5,280 nucleotides of DNA. It comes from Alphaproteobacteria bacterium (lineage in GTDB: Bacteria > Pseudomonadota > Alphaproteobacteria > UBA2136 > UBA6156). Both the position numbers and the translations under genes were made by a program. The stretch spans positions 1 to 5,280 of the forward strand of contig JADCGN010000041.1 in the NCBI GenBank assembly GCA_020249005.1, in the 5' to 3' direction. The notes under the pieces were generated by a model. It did no database searches. It saw only the letters and a program-made list of their open reading frames with translations, and was not told the origin of the DNA. Position 1 is the first letter of the stretch. Every line of letters begins with the position of its first letter. Positions 1 to 4,906 of this stretch are shown here, one piece after another.

Positions 1-480
1 CAAACCCGCATATATCTTACATCCTTCAACATATACTTCTAAGTTATCATATTGGCATAGGTGATTTAAGTAATGTAATCCATGATATATATCATTTTCT
101 GTATACTCAAAATATTCACCAGATTGATTATAAACATACGTTTGACTAAAGACCATCAATTCAATTGCCCGAGCCAGTTCAATAGAATTAAACGCCCGTG
201 GCAGGGTAGTGCGTTGTAATTGTAACTGCAGGCGTTCGGCGGTTTCGCGGGTGAGGTTCAGATAATCCCGTAATCCAAGTTGGCCAGCTGCGGCCTCTCC
301 CATCAGCCAACCAACCGAGACATTGGCGGTATTGGCCATACGCCTTAAGGTGTCGGAAGGTACCGGGGTTCCTGCTAAGTAACGGTTAAACTGCGCACGA
401 GAAACACCTGTTTCGTTCGCAAACTTGCTTATCCCACCAAATTTTTGGGCACATTGGCGCAAGCGTTGCGAATGAATCAT
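1..480 (-). CDS. XRE/CI-like HTH transcriptional repressor, 3' part missing (left edge)
   Basis: The frame is open from ATG at 480 down to base 1, giving 160 residues with no stop, so the C-terminus lies outside the window. An in-frame TAG about five codons upstream makes 480 the earliest ATG; no good Shine-Dalgarno precedes it. Residues about 3-62 form a lambda-repressor-like HTH domain: the helix-turn-helix spans roughly 16-37 (GGISKFANETGVSRAQFNRY, then LAG), followed by LRRMANTANVSVGWLMGE, the 'sV.WLl.G' end typical of XRE/CI domains in phage and mobile-element repressors. Residues 65-160 have no recognisable fold: a Leu/Gln-rich helix (74-92), then an aromatic, Asn/Tyr-rich segment. It should bind operator DNA in the cytoplasm; its target is unknown. 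It is the first gene beyond the rpoA terminator and is probably transcribed separately. Bases 1-170 are about 30% GC, against about 50% in the HTH-coding part and more in rpoA, suggesting foreign or composite origin. HTH call firm; phage-repressor role inferred. Confidence 0.85.
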   Translation of the reverse strand, partial: MIHSQRLRQCAQKFGGISKFANETGVSRAQFNRYLAGTPVPSDTLRRMANTANVSVGWLMGEAAAGQLGLRDYLNLTRETAERLQLQLQRTTLPRAFNSIELARAIELMVFSQTYVYNQSGEYFEYTENDIYHGLHYLNHLCQYDNLEVYVEGCKIYAGL

Positions 481-505
481 TGGGCTGCTCTAAATAAACT
501 CCGTT

Positions 506-535
506 ATTATCATGCCTTTATAAACTTAAAAGCAA
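506..535 (-). promoter_or_regulatory. candidate sigma70-type promoter for the HTH regulator
   Basis: Reading the minus strand, TTGCTT (530-535) and GATAAT (506-511) are separated by 18 bp. The -10 element matches 5 of 6 consensus bases, the -35 only 3 of 6. Transcription would start near 499, about 19 nt before the ATG at 480. The -35 touches the last bases of the rpoA terminator stem, so the two elements are packed together. Consensus matching by eye only. Confidence 0.35.
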
Positions 536-563
536 ACAAGCCTGAACAGAGTTCAGGCTTGTT
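535..563 (-). terminator. intrinsic terminator downstream of rpoA
   Basis: Bases 535-547 and 551-563 are a perfect 13-bp inverted repeat (AACAAGCCTGAAC / GTTCAGGCTTGTT) with a 3-nt loop at 548-550. On the minus strand the stem begins 14 bp after the rpoA stop codon and is followed by a T-rich stretch (TTGCTTTTAAGTTT). This is the form of a Rho-independent terminator and it marks the end of the infA-to-rpoA transcript. The T tract is interrupted, so read-through into the HTH gene is possible. Confidence 0.85.
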
Positions 564-577
564 GCAGCACAATGAGA

Positions 578-1594
578 TTACTGAACTTGTTGGCTCAGGC
601 GGCGGGCCAGGTCTTCGATATTTTCGGGCGGCCAGTTTTCCAGGCGCATGCCGAGGCCGAGGCCCATCTGGCCAAGCAGATCCTTGATTTCGTTCAAGCT
701 CTTGCGGCCGAAGTTCGGGGTTTTGAGCATTTCGCTCTCGCTCTTTTGCACCAGGTCGCCGATGTAGACGATGTTCTCGTTCTTCAGGCAGTTGGCGCTG
801 CGGACGGAGAGCTCCAGCTCATCCACCTTCATCAGCAGGTGCGGGTTGATATCGATCAGCTCATCGGTGCGCTTGGCATCGTCGGCGATGTCCTCAAAGT
901 TGATGAACACGCCCAGTTGGTCTTGCAGGATGCGGGCGGCGAAGGCCAGCGCATCTTCCGGGCTGACCACCCCGTTGGTTTCCACGTCCATCACCAGCTT
1001 GTCGTAGTCGGTGATCTGGCCCACGCGGGCGTCGCTCACCTTAAAGCTGACGCGGCGGATCGGGCTGTAGATGGCGTCGATCAGCAGGGTGCCGGCCGGG
1101 CGCTCTTGGTTCTTGCGGTCGGCGGCGGGGCTGTAGCCCTTGCCGGTGCCGATGGTCAGCTCCATGCGCAGCTCGCCCTTGTCGGACAGCGTGCAGATGT
1201 GGTGGTGGGGATCGATCACGTCGATGTCGTGGCCGAGTTGGATGTCGGCGGCGGTCACGGCGCCGGCGCCCTTCTTGTGCAGGATCACGGTCTTGGGCTC
1301 GCTGGCGTGGCTGCGCACGGCCAGGGCTTTGAGGTTCAGGATAATTTCGGTCAGGTCTTCCATCACGCCCGGCAGAGTGGCAAACTCGTGCACCGCGCCT
1401 TCCACCTTAATGCTGGTGATGGCCGCCCCTTGCAGGCTGGAAAGCAGCACGCGGCGCAGGGCGTTGCCCAGGGTGTGGCCGAAGCCACGCTCGAGCGGCT
1501 CGACAGTGAAACCAGCCTGCTTTTTGTTGTCGCCGGCGCTCATCGCCACTTTCGTGGGTTTGATGAGTTCCTTCCAGTTGGCTTGAATCTGCAT
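578..1594 (-). CDS. rpoA: DNA-directed RNA polymerase subunit alpha
   Basis: 338 residues, within the usual family length. The subunit dimerises to nucleate RNA polymerase assembly and its C-terminal domain contacts UP elements and activators. The N-terminal domain is clear: residues 33-55 hold LERGFGHTLGNALRRVLLSS, the dimerisation/assembly helix. The C-terminal domain spans about 250-325, with R265, N268, G296, K298, S299 and E302, the UP-element and activator contact residues, falling at the same numbers as in E. coli; LGMRLENWPPENI follows. ATG at 1594 is chosen because GGAGG (1600-1604) lies 5 nt upstream and MQIQANWKELIKP matches alphaproteobacterial starts; a frame open to 1738 would add a 48-residue low-complexity Pro/Arg leader. 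It is last in the operon, 113 bp after rpsK and 14 bp before the terminator. The usual next gene, rplQ, is absent. Confidence 0.98.
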   Translation of the reverse strand: MQIQANWKELIKPTKVAMSAGDNKKQAGFTVEPLERGFGHTLGNALRRVLLSSLQGAAITSIKVEGAVHEFATLPGVMEDLTEIILNLKALAVRSHASEPKTVILHKKGAGAVTAADIQLGHDIDVIDPHHHICTLSDKGELRMELTIGTGKGYSPAADRKNQERPAGTLLIDAIYSPIRRVSFKVSDARVGQITDYDKLVMDVETNGVVSPEDALAFAARILQDQLGVFINFEDIADDAKRTDELIDINPHLLMKVDELELSVRSANCLKNENIVYIGDLVQKSESEMLKTPNFGRKSLNEIKDLLGQMGLGLGMRLENWPPENIEDLARRLSQQVQ

Positions 1595-1599
1595 GGAGG

Positions 1600-1604
1600 C
1601 CTCC
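1600..1604 (-). promoter_or_regulatory. Shine-Dalgarno site of rpoA (decides the start)
   Basis: GGAGG on the minus strand, 5 nt before the ATG at 1594. It supports that start over the in-frame ATG at 1738. The site forms half of a 10-bp perfect palindrome, GGAGGCCTCC (1595-1604). Confidence 0.8.
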
Positions 1605-1639
1605 GTTCTGTTCTGATCTCTGTAAGGTCTGGCTCTGGT

Positions 1640-1684
1640 ACACCCACTCAACCCCCGCGGTGCTGGCTGCGGGGGGTGTGCACC
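1640..1684 (-). other. GC-rich hairpin in the rpsK-rpoA spacer
   Basis: CCCCCGC (1652-1658) pairs perfectly with GCGGGGG (1669-1675) around a 10-nt loop. ACAC (1640-1643) can extend it with GTGT (1676-1679), across an asymmetric internal loop. On the minus strand no T tract follows, so it is not a normal terminator. It lies in the longest gap inside the operon (1595-1707) and could slow polymerase, protect mRNA ends or tune rpoA expression; this is inference. Confidence 0.4.
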
Positions 1685-1707
1685 CGCAGGCCAGCCGGGG
1701 AATGGGC

Positions 1708-2139
1708 TTACACGCGGCGGCGCTTCGGCGCGCGGCATCCGTTGTGCGGGATCGCCGTCACATCGCGGATGCTGTGGATTTCAAACCCTTGGGCTTGCAG
1801 GCCGCGCAGCGCGCTTTCGCGCCCGGCGCCCGGGCCCTTCAATTGCACTTCCAGCGTGCGCACGCCGTGTTCCTTGGCGGCACGGCCAGCGCCTTCGGCG
1901 GCCTGCTGGGCGGCAAACGGGGTGCCCTTCCGGCTGCCCTTAAAGCCTTGGCTGCCCGCGCTGCCCTGGGCAATGGTGTTGCCTTGGAAGTCGGTGATCG
2001 TGACGATGGTGTTGTTGAAGGTGGAAAGCACGTGGGCCACCGCAGAGGTAATATTCTTGCGGTCTTTGCGCTTCATCGGGCGGGCGGCGGCGCCAGCCTT
2101 TTGGCCTTGCTTGGCAGGGGCTTTGGCGGGGGTGTTCAT
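1708..2139 (-). CDS. rpsK: 30S ribosomal protein S11 (uS11)
   Basis: 143 residues, about 14 longer than typical (near 129). It is part of the small-subunit platform near the mRNA exit and binds 16S rRNA. Core motifs are all present: KNITSAVAHVLSTFNNTIVTITD (28-50), AGSQGFKGSRKGTPFAAQ (61-78), RTLEVQLKGPGAGRESALRGL (94-114) and the family C-terminus RDVTAIPHNGCRAPKRRRV (125-143), which is typical of alphaproteobacteria. The added length is an Ala/Lys-rich N-terminus (residues 1-22, with repeated A-K/A-P). ATG at 2139 has GGAGAGGA about 9 nt upstream; the alternative Met22 (2076) would give a more usual length but discard a good ribosome binding site. The gene begins 19 bp after rpsM stops. Confidence 0.97.
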   Translation of the reverse strand: MNTPAKAPAKQGQKAGAAARPMKRKDRKNITSAVAHVLSTFNNTIVTITDFQGNTIAQGSAGSQGFKGSRKGTPFAAQQAAEGAGRAAKEHGVRTLEVQLKGPGAGRESALRGLQAQGFEIHSIRDVTAIPHNGCRAPKRRRV

Positions 2140-2158
2140 GGCTTAAAGTCCTCTCCGC

Positions 2159-2539
2159 TTACTTGCTGGTGGTTTTCTTGTTCGCCACACCCACTTTGCG
2201 CGGGCCTTTGCGGGTGCGGGCGTTGCTGTGGGTGCGTTGGCCGCGGACGGGCAAACCCTTGCGGTGGCGCAGGCCGCGGTAGCAGCCCAAGTCCATCAGG
2301 CGCTTGATGTTCAGGCTGACCTGGCGGCGCAGATCCCCTTCCACGGGTACGCTGGCGTCAATCACGTTCCGGATGCGGGAAATCTCATCTTCGCTGAGCG
2401 CGTGCACGCGCTTGGTGGGTTCCACCTTGGCGGCTTTCAAAATGTCGTAAGTATTGGAAGGACCAACGCCGTACAGGTAGGTTAAAGCTACCCAGACTTG
2501 CTTGTCGGTCGGAATATTCACACCCGCGATACGTGCCAC
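2159..2539 (-). CDS. rpsM: 30S ribosomal protein S13 (uS13), GTG start
   Basis: 126 residues, normal length. S13 sits in the head of the small subunit, contacts the P-site tRNA and forms an intersubunit bridge. The N-terminus MARIAGVNIPTDKQVWVALT and YLYGVG (21-26) are standard; residues 67-83 (VEGDLRRQVSLNIKRLM) lead into the signature YRGLRHRKGLPVRGQRTHSN (87-106) and ARTRKG, with a basic tail. The start is GTG (2537-2539), supported by AAGGAG (2548-2553) at 8-nt spacing and by the conserved MARIAG sequence; no ATG is nearby. It follows the rpmJ-like gene after a 51-bp, strikingly AT-rich gap that may carry a promoter. In the usual alphaproteobacterial order rpsM follows adk; here it follows infA and the rpmJ-like gene. 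Confidence 0.98.
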   Translation of the reverse strand: MARIAGVNIPTDKQVWVALTYLYGVGPSNTYDILKAAKVEPTKRVHALSEDEISRIRNVIDASVPVEGDLRRQVSLNIKRLMDLGCYRGLRHRKGLPVRGQRTHSNARTRKGPRKVGVANKKTTSK

Positions 2540-2547
2540 AGGCTACA

Positions 2548-2553
2548 CTCCTT
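2548..2553 (-). promoter_or_regulatory. Shine-Dalgarno site of rpsM (fixes the GTG start)
   Basis: AAGGAG on the minus strand, 8 nt before the GTG at 2539. It is the strongest ribosome binding site in the window and is what identifies the non-ATG start. Confidence 0.85.
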
Positions 2554-2560
2554 ATGTATA

Positions 2561-2590
2561 TTAATATTTTAGTTTAATAACTTAAACCAA
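2561..2590 (-). promoter_or_regulatory. AT-rich island with candidate internal promoter before rpsM
   Basis: The 51-bp gap 2540-2590 is very AT-rich inside a GC-rich operon. On the minus strand TTGGTT (2585-2590) and TATTAA (2561-2566, 4 of 6 consensus bases) are 18 bp apart. The gap also holds the palindrome ATATTAATAT (2558-2567) and the inverted repeat GTTTAA/TTAAAC (2572-2577 with 2582-2587). These fit a promoter or operator driving rpsM-rpsK-rpoA, but the consensus match is moderate and no experiment is implied. Confidence 0.35.
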
Positions 2591-2758
2591 TTAACCTTGG
2601 GTGACGGCATAGCGGCCCGTCTTGCCGTTCACGCGCTTGTCGCGCATCACAATGCGCACACGGCCCAAAAACTTCCCGGCCTTGTTACGGGTCCGGCGGG
2701 TGGTCTGGAGCTTGCGGTCACGCTTCTTTTCGGCGCGAATCGATGAAATATAACGCAT
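2591..2758 (-). CDS. rpmJ: 50S ribosomal protein L36-like protein (bL36), expanded
   Basis: 55 residues, very basic (about one third Arg/Lys). The position between infA and rpsM is the classical place of rpmJ in many bacteria. The start MRYISSIRAEKKRDR resembles zinc-free bL36 starts (MKV.SS.+..KKR), RR (21-22) and GRVRIVMRDKR (32-42) fit its 'VRR+GR.YVI.K' core, and the end AVTQG fits '(F/Y)KA.QG'. Normal bL36 has 37-41 residues; the surplus is accounted for by an insert after RR (about 23-31) and a longer loop (43-50). No cysteines, so no zinc ribbon. ATG at 2758 is chosen because AGGGAAG lies 9 nt upstream and because bL36 begins here; ATG at 2791 lacks a ribosome binding site. Context is strong, sequence similarity moderate: a different small basic protein that took this place is the alternative. 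Confidence 0.65.
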   Translation of the reverse strand: MRYISSIRAEKKRDRKLQTTRRTRNKAGKFLGRVRIVMRDKRVNGKTGRYAVTQG

Positions 2759-2781
2759 TTTTACGGTCTTCCCTAGGTCGT

Positions 2782-2830
2782 TTCGGGCCATTAACACTAA
2801 AGCCCAGGGCTGGCAAGCCCCTAGGCCGAA
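2782..2830 (-). other. nested stem-loop in the infA-rpmJ spacer
   Basis: TTCGGGCC (2782-2789) can pair with GGCCGAA (2824-2830) with one bulged G (2787), enclosing a second hairpin GGGCT (2807-2811) / AGCCC (2816-2820) with a 4-nt loop. It fills most of the 77-bp gap and ends about 20 nt before the rpmJ-like start. No T tract follows on the minus strand. It could be an mRNA leader that controls translation, a processing site, or chance; pairing was done by eye. Confidence 0.3.
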
Positions 2831-2835
2831 TTTTC

Positions 2836-3084
2836 TTAACGCGGCGGCATGCCCGGTGGCGGCGCCACCTTTTCGCGGAAGGTGATGCGGCCCTTGGTGA
2901 GGTCGTACGGGGTCATCTCCACCTTCACCTTGTCGCCTTCCAGAATCCGGATGTTGTTCTGGCGCATTTTGCCGGCCACATGGCACAGCACCACCACGCC
3001 ATTTTCCAACTTAACCCGGAACATGGTGTTGGGCAGCGACTCGGTCACCACCCCATCGAATTCAATCACATCGCTTTTGGCCAT
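2836..3084 (-). CDS. infA: translation initiation factor IF-1
   Basis: 82 residues. IF-1 is a single S1/OB-fold protein that occupies the 30S A site during initiation together with IF-2 and IF-3. Nearly the whole conserved sequence is visible: IEFDGVVTESLPNTMFRVKLENG (7-29), HVAGKMRQNNIRILEGDKV (35-53) and MTPYDLTKGRITFR (57-70). Standard IF-1 ends about there (72 residues); this one has a 12-residue Pro-rich tail, EKVAPPPGMPPR. The ATG at 3084 opens the conserved MAKSDVIEF; no clear Shine-Dalgarno precedes it. It lies 48 bp downstream of the phosphoribosyltransferase-propeller gene and 77 bp upstream of the rpmJ-like gene, same strand. In most alphaproteobacteria infA is not part of the ribosomal cluster; this arrangement recalls the infA-rpmJ-rpsM order common elsewhere in bacteria. 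Confidence 0.97.
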   Translation of the reverse strand: MAKSDVIEFDGVVTESLPNTMFRVKLENGVVVLCHVAGKMRQNNIRILEGDKVKVEMTPYDLTKGRITFREKVAPPPGMPPR

Positions 3085-3132
3085 GGGTGGGCTTTACCCG
3101 AAAGGTCGGGCCAATGCAACCCCTCCTACCGC

Positions 3133-4818
3133 CTACGTCGTAACCAAACGGCGTTCGTAGCAATACAGCTCGTTCTGGTAGGTGGGCACCACAATCCGTT
3201 GGCCGTCATCCAACACCATGATGCGGTTGACGATCCCATCGGGAACGCTCAACCAGCCGGTTTGCTGCAGGGTGTTCACGTCCAGCTCCAGCACCCGGCC
3301 GTTGGTGGCGCCGACAATCACGTGGTGAGGCGGAATGAACTGCGGGTTGCCATAGACGCGGGCCCCCATGTTCAGCTTCAGCTTCACCTCGCCGGTGGGG
3401 ATATCAATGGCGTAAAAATGCTGGTCGCCACTGCCGGCAAACAGGGTGTCGCCGACGATCAGCGGCGTGGTGTAGCAGATGTTGCCGGTCCCGACCCGCC
3501 ACTTGGTTTGGCCAGTGAGGGCATCAATCAGGTAAATCCCGCCATCCCAGCTGGTGAAGGCGCACAGGCCGCGGGTGTTATCCACCACCGGAGCGTATTT
3601 GGCGCTGCGCGGCAGGTCGTAAATCCATTGAATCGCCCCGGTGGTGGCGGCGTAGCTGACGACGGTATGATCGTTGGTACCGAAAATGACGGTATCATTC
3701 AAGCCGCAGTAAGCCCCGCTGCCGTGTTGCACCACTTGCAACCAGCTTTCCCACCGCTTCTCGCCGGTGTTGAGGTCAAACGCCGCCACACTGCCGCTGG
3801 CGCGGGGTTTGGCGTATTCCAGCCCCACGTACACCAGGTTGTGCTGCGGCACCACCAGGGGCGAGGAGCCGATCCACTCGCAGCACGGGTTAAACCAATA
3901 CTGCGCCCCCGTATTGGCGTTGAGGCAATACAGGTTGCCGTTGTAGCCGCCGATGAAAACCTTATCCTCATGCACGGCCGCGGTACCGAAAATACCCTTG
4001 CGGTGCGCGCCTTCCATTTGAAAATGCCACAACGCGCCGCCGGTTAAGGCATCCACGGCATGCACCGTGGCGCTATCGGAGCCAAAAATCAGCTTACCCT
4101 GATGCCAGACGGGGGCCGATTTGGGCACCACGTAATGCGGGTTGGGAAAGGCCGCGGCATAGCGCCACAGCGGCGTGTAGTGGGCCACCACCGGCGGCGC
4201 GGGGCGGTCATTGTTCAGTTTTAAATCGAACTGCGGCAGGGTGAAGAGGCCGGTGATGGGCGGAACGCCCGGCTGCGCGCGCCAGCGGAGGCCCCGAGAA
4301 CTCAAGAAATCCACCACCACAAAAAATTCGCTCACCGGCAAGTTTTCCTTGGCCAGCACGGCCTGCACCTTGCTCAGCGAGCTGCCGCTGTTGGCCAGAT
4401 CATCCACCACCACCACCGGGTTGGTGTTAGGGGTACCCTCCAAGATCCGCCCTAACCCTGTAGTCTTACGTTCTTTACGGATTATCAGCCCGTTGCAGCT
4501 TAAGCCTAATTGCTGGGCTTTCAGCATAATCGCAATCACCATCGGGATGGCGGCGACTTCCATCCCAGCCACCTGCAGAGGGGCCTTGGCGGCGTAGCGT
4601 TCCCAAAACAGTTCGGCCATCAGTTCCAAGGCGTCGGGCTGCATAAAGACCGCGCGTAAATCCATCAACCAGCTGTTGGGTTCACCGTTGGTGCCGAAGA
4701 TACGGATGCCATCCTTGCTGCGATTGACCCCGTACTGATTCACCAACTGCTTTAGGCGTTCGCGTTTGTCGGGGCGGGCGCTCGCCGGCACCGTGGGGAG
4801 AATGTGGGGATCGACCAT
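3133..4818 (-). CDS. orotate-phosphoribosyltransferase-like domain fused to a PQQ-type beta-propeller
   Basis: 561 residues, two domains. Residues about 15-200 form a type I phosphoribosyltransferase of the PyrE kind: WLMDLR (50-55), AGMEVAAIPMVIAIML (84-99), the flexible-loop motif RKERKTTGLGR.LEG (114-128) and the PRPP-binding motif VVVVDDLANSGSSL (135-148) with the acidic pair D139/D140. Residues about 213-556 hold roughly eight PQQ-type propeller repeats of the form 'hhhG...G.hhAhd..TG...W', for example 242-264, 286-308, 375-398, 416-440 and 457-480. The loop histidine of PyrE is Thr120, so orotate may not be the substrate. The propeller resembles BamB/PQQ-dehydrogenase repeats, but without a signal peptide PQQ binding is unlikely; it may bind a protein or ligand. 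ATG at 4818 is chosen as it leaves 88 bp to divergent lipB; ATG at 4878 would add a hydrophobic 20-residue N-terminus. Domain calls are firm; function unknown. Confidence 0.85.
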   Translation of the reverse strand: MVDPHILPTVPASARPDKRERLKQLVNQYGVNRSKDGIRIFGTNGEPNSWLMDLRAVFMQPDALELMAELFWERYAAKAPLQVAGMEVAAIPMVIAIMLKAQQLGLSCNGLIIRKERKTTGLGRILEGTPNTNPVVVVDDLANSGSSLSKVQAVLAKENLPVSEFFVVVDFLSSRGLRWRAQPGVPPITGLFTLPQFDLKLNNDRPAPPVVAHYTPLWRYAAAFPNPHYVVPKSAPVWHQGKLIFGSDSATVHAVDALTGGALWHFQMEGAHRKGIFGTAAVHEDKVFIGGYNGNLYCLNANTGAQYWFNPCCEWIGSSPLVVPQHNLVYVGLEYAKPRASGSVAAFDLNTGEKRWESWLQVVQHGSGAYCGLNDTVIFGTNDHTVVSYAATTGAIQWIYDLPRSAKYAPVVDNTRGLCAFTSWDGGIYLIDALTGQTKWRVGTGNICYTTPLIVGDTLFAGSGDQHFYAIDIPTGEVKLKLNMGARVYGNPQFIPPHHVIVGATNGRVLELDVNTLQQTGWLSVPDGIVNRIMVLDDGQRIVVPTYQNELYCYERRLVTT

Positions 4819-4906
4819 GCGGGGTAACCTAATCAAAGGCAGGCCAAGCCACAAGCCAAATGCCGCCAATGTTGCCATTGCCGCACGCCTATGGCACCAC
4901 TGACGC

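Noticed and set aside
1595..1738. 48-residue N-terminal extension of RpoA from an ATG at 1738
   Set aside because: The stretch is Pro/Arg-rich translation of the spacer hairpin and overlaps the end of rpsK; the start at 1594 has a GGAGG site and matches family N-termini.
572..2146. Long plus-strand open frame of 524 codons antisense to rpoA and rpsK
   Set aside because: It is a shadow of GC-rich coding sequence on the other strand. The protein is low-complexity (Ala/Val/His/Gly) with no recognisable domain, and it crosses an intergenic gap.
2759..2986. Longer starts for the rpmJ-like gene (ATG at 2791 or 2986)
   Set aside because: The 2986 start lies deep in infA. The 2791 start lacks a ribosome binding site, whereas 2758 has AGGGAAG and begins with the bL36-like sequence.
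3097..3110. Small inverted repeat CCCGA/TCGGG between the fusion gene and infA as a terminator
   Set aside because: Only 5 bp of stem with a 4-nt loop and no T tract on the minus strand; too weak to support termination.
2743..4047. Plus-strand open frame of 434 codons antisense to the rpmJ-like gene, infA and the propeller
   Set aside because: It spans three unambiguous minus-strand coding regions and their gaps, with composition typical of an antisense shadow and no family resemblance.
3133..4230. Reading the propeller as a PQQ-dependent dehydrogenase
   Set aside because: There is no signal peptide with the preferred start, the repeats are generic PQQ-type blades, and no complete set of cofactor or catalytic residues of quinoprotein dehydrogenases was recognised.
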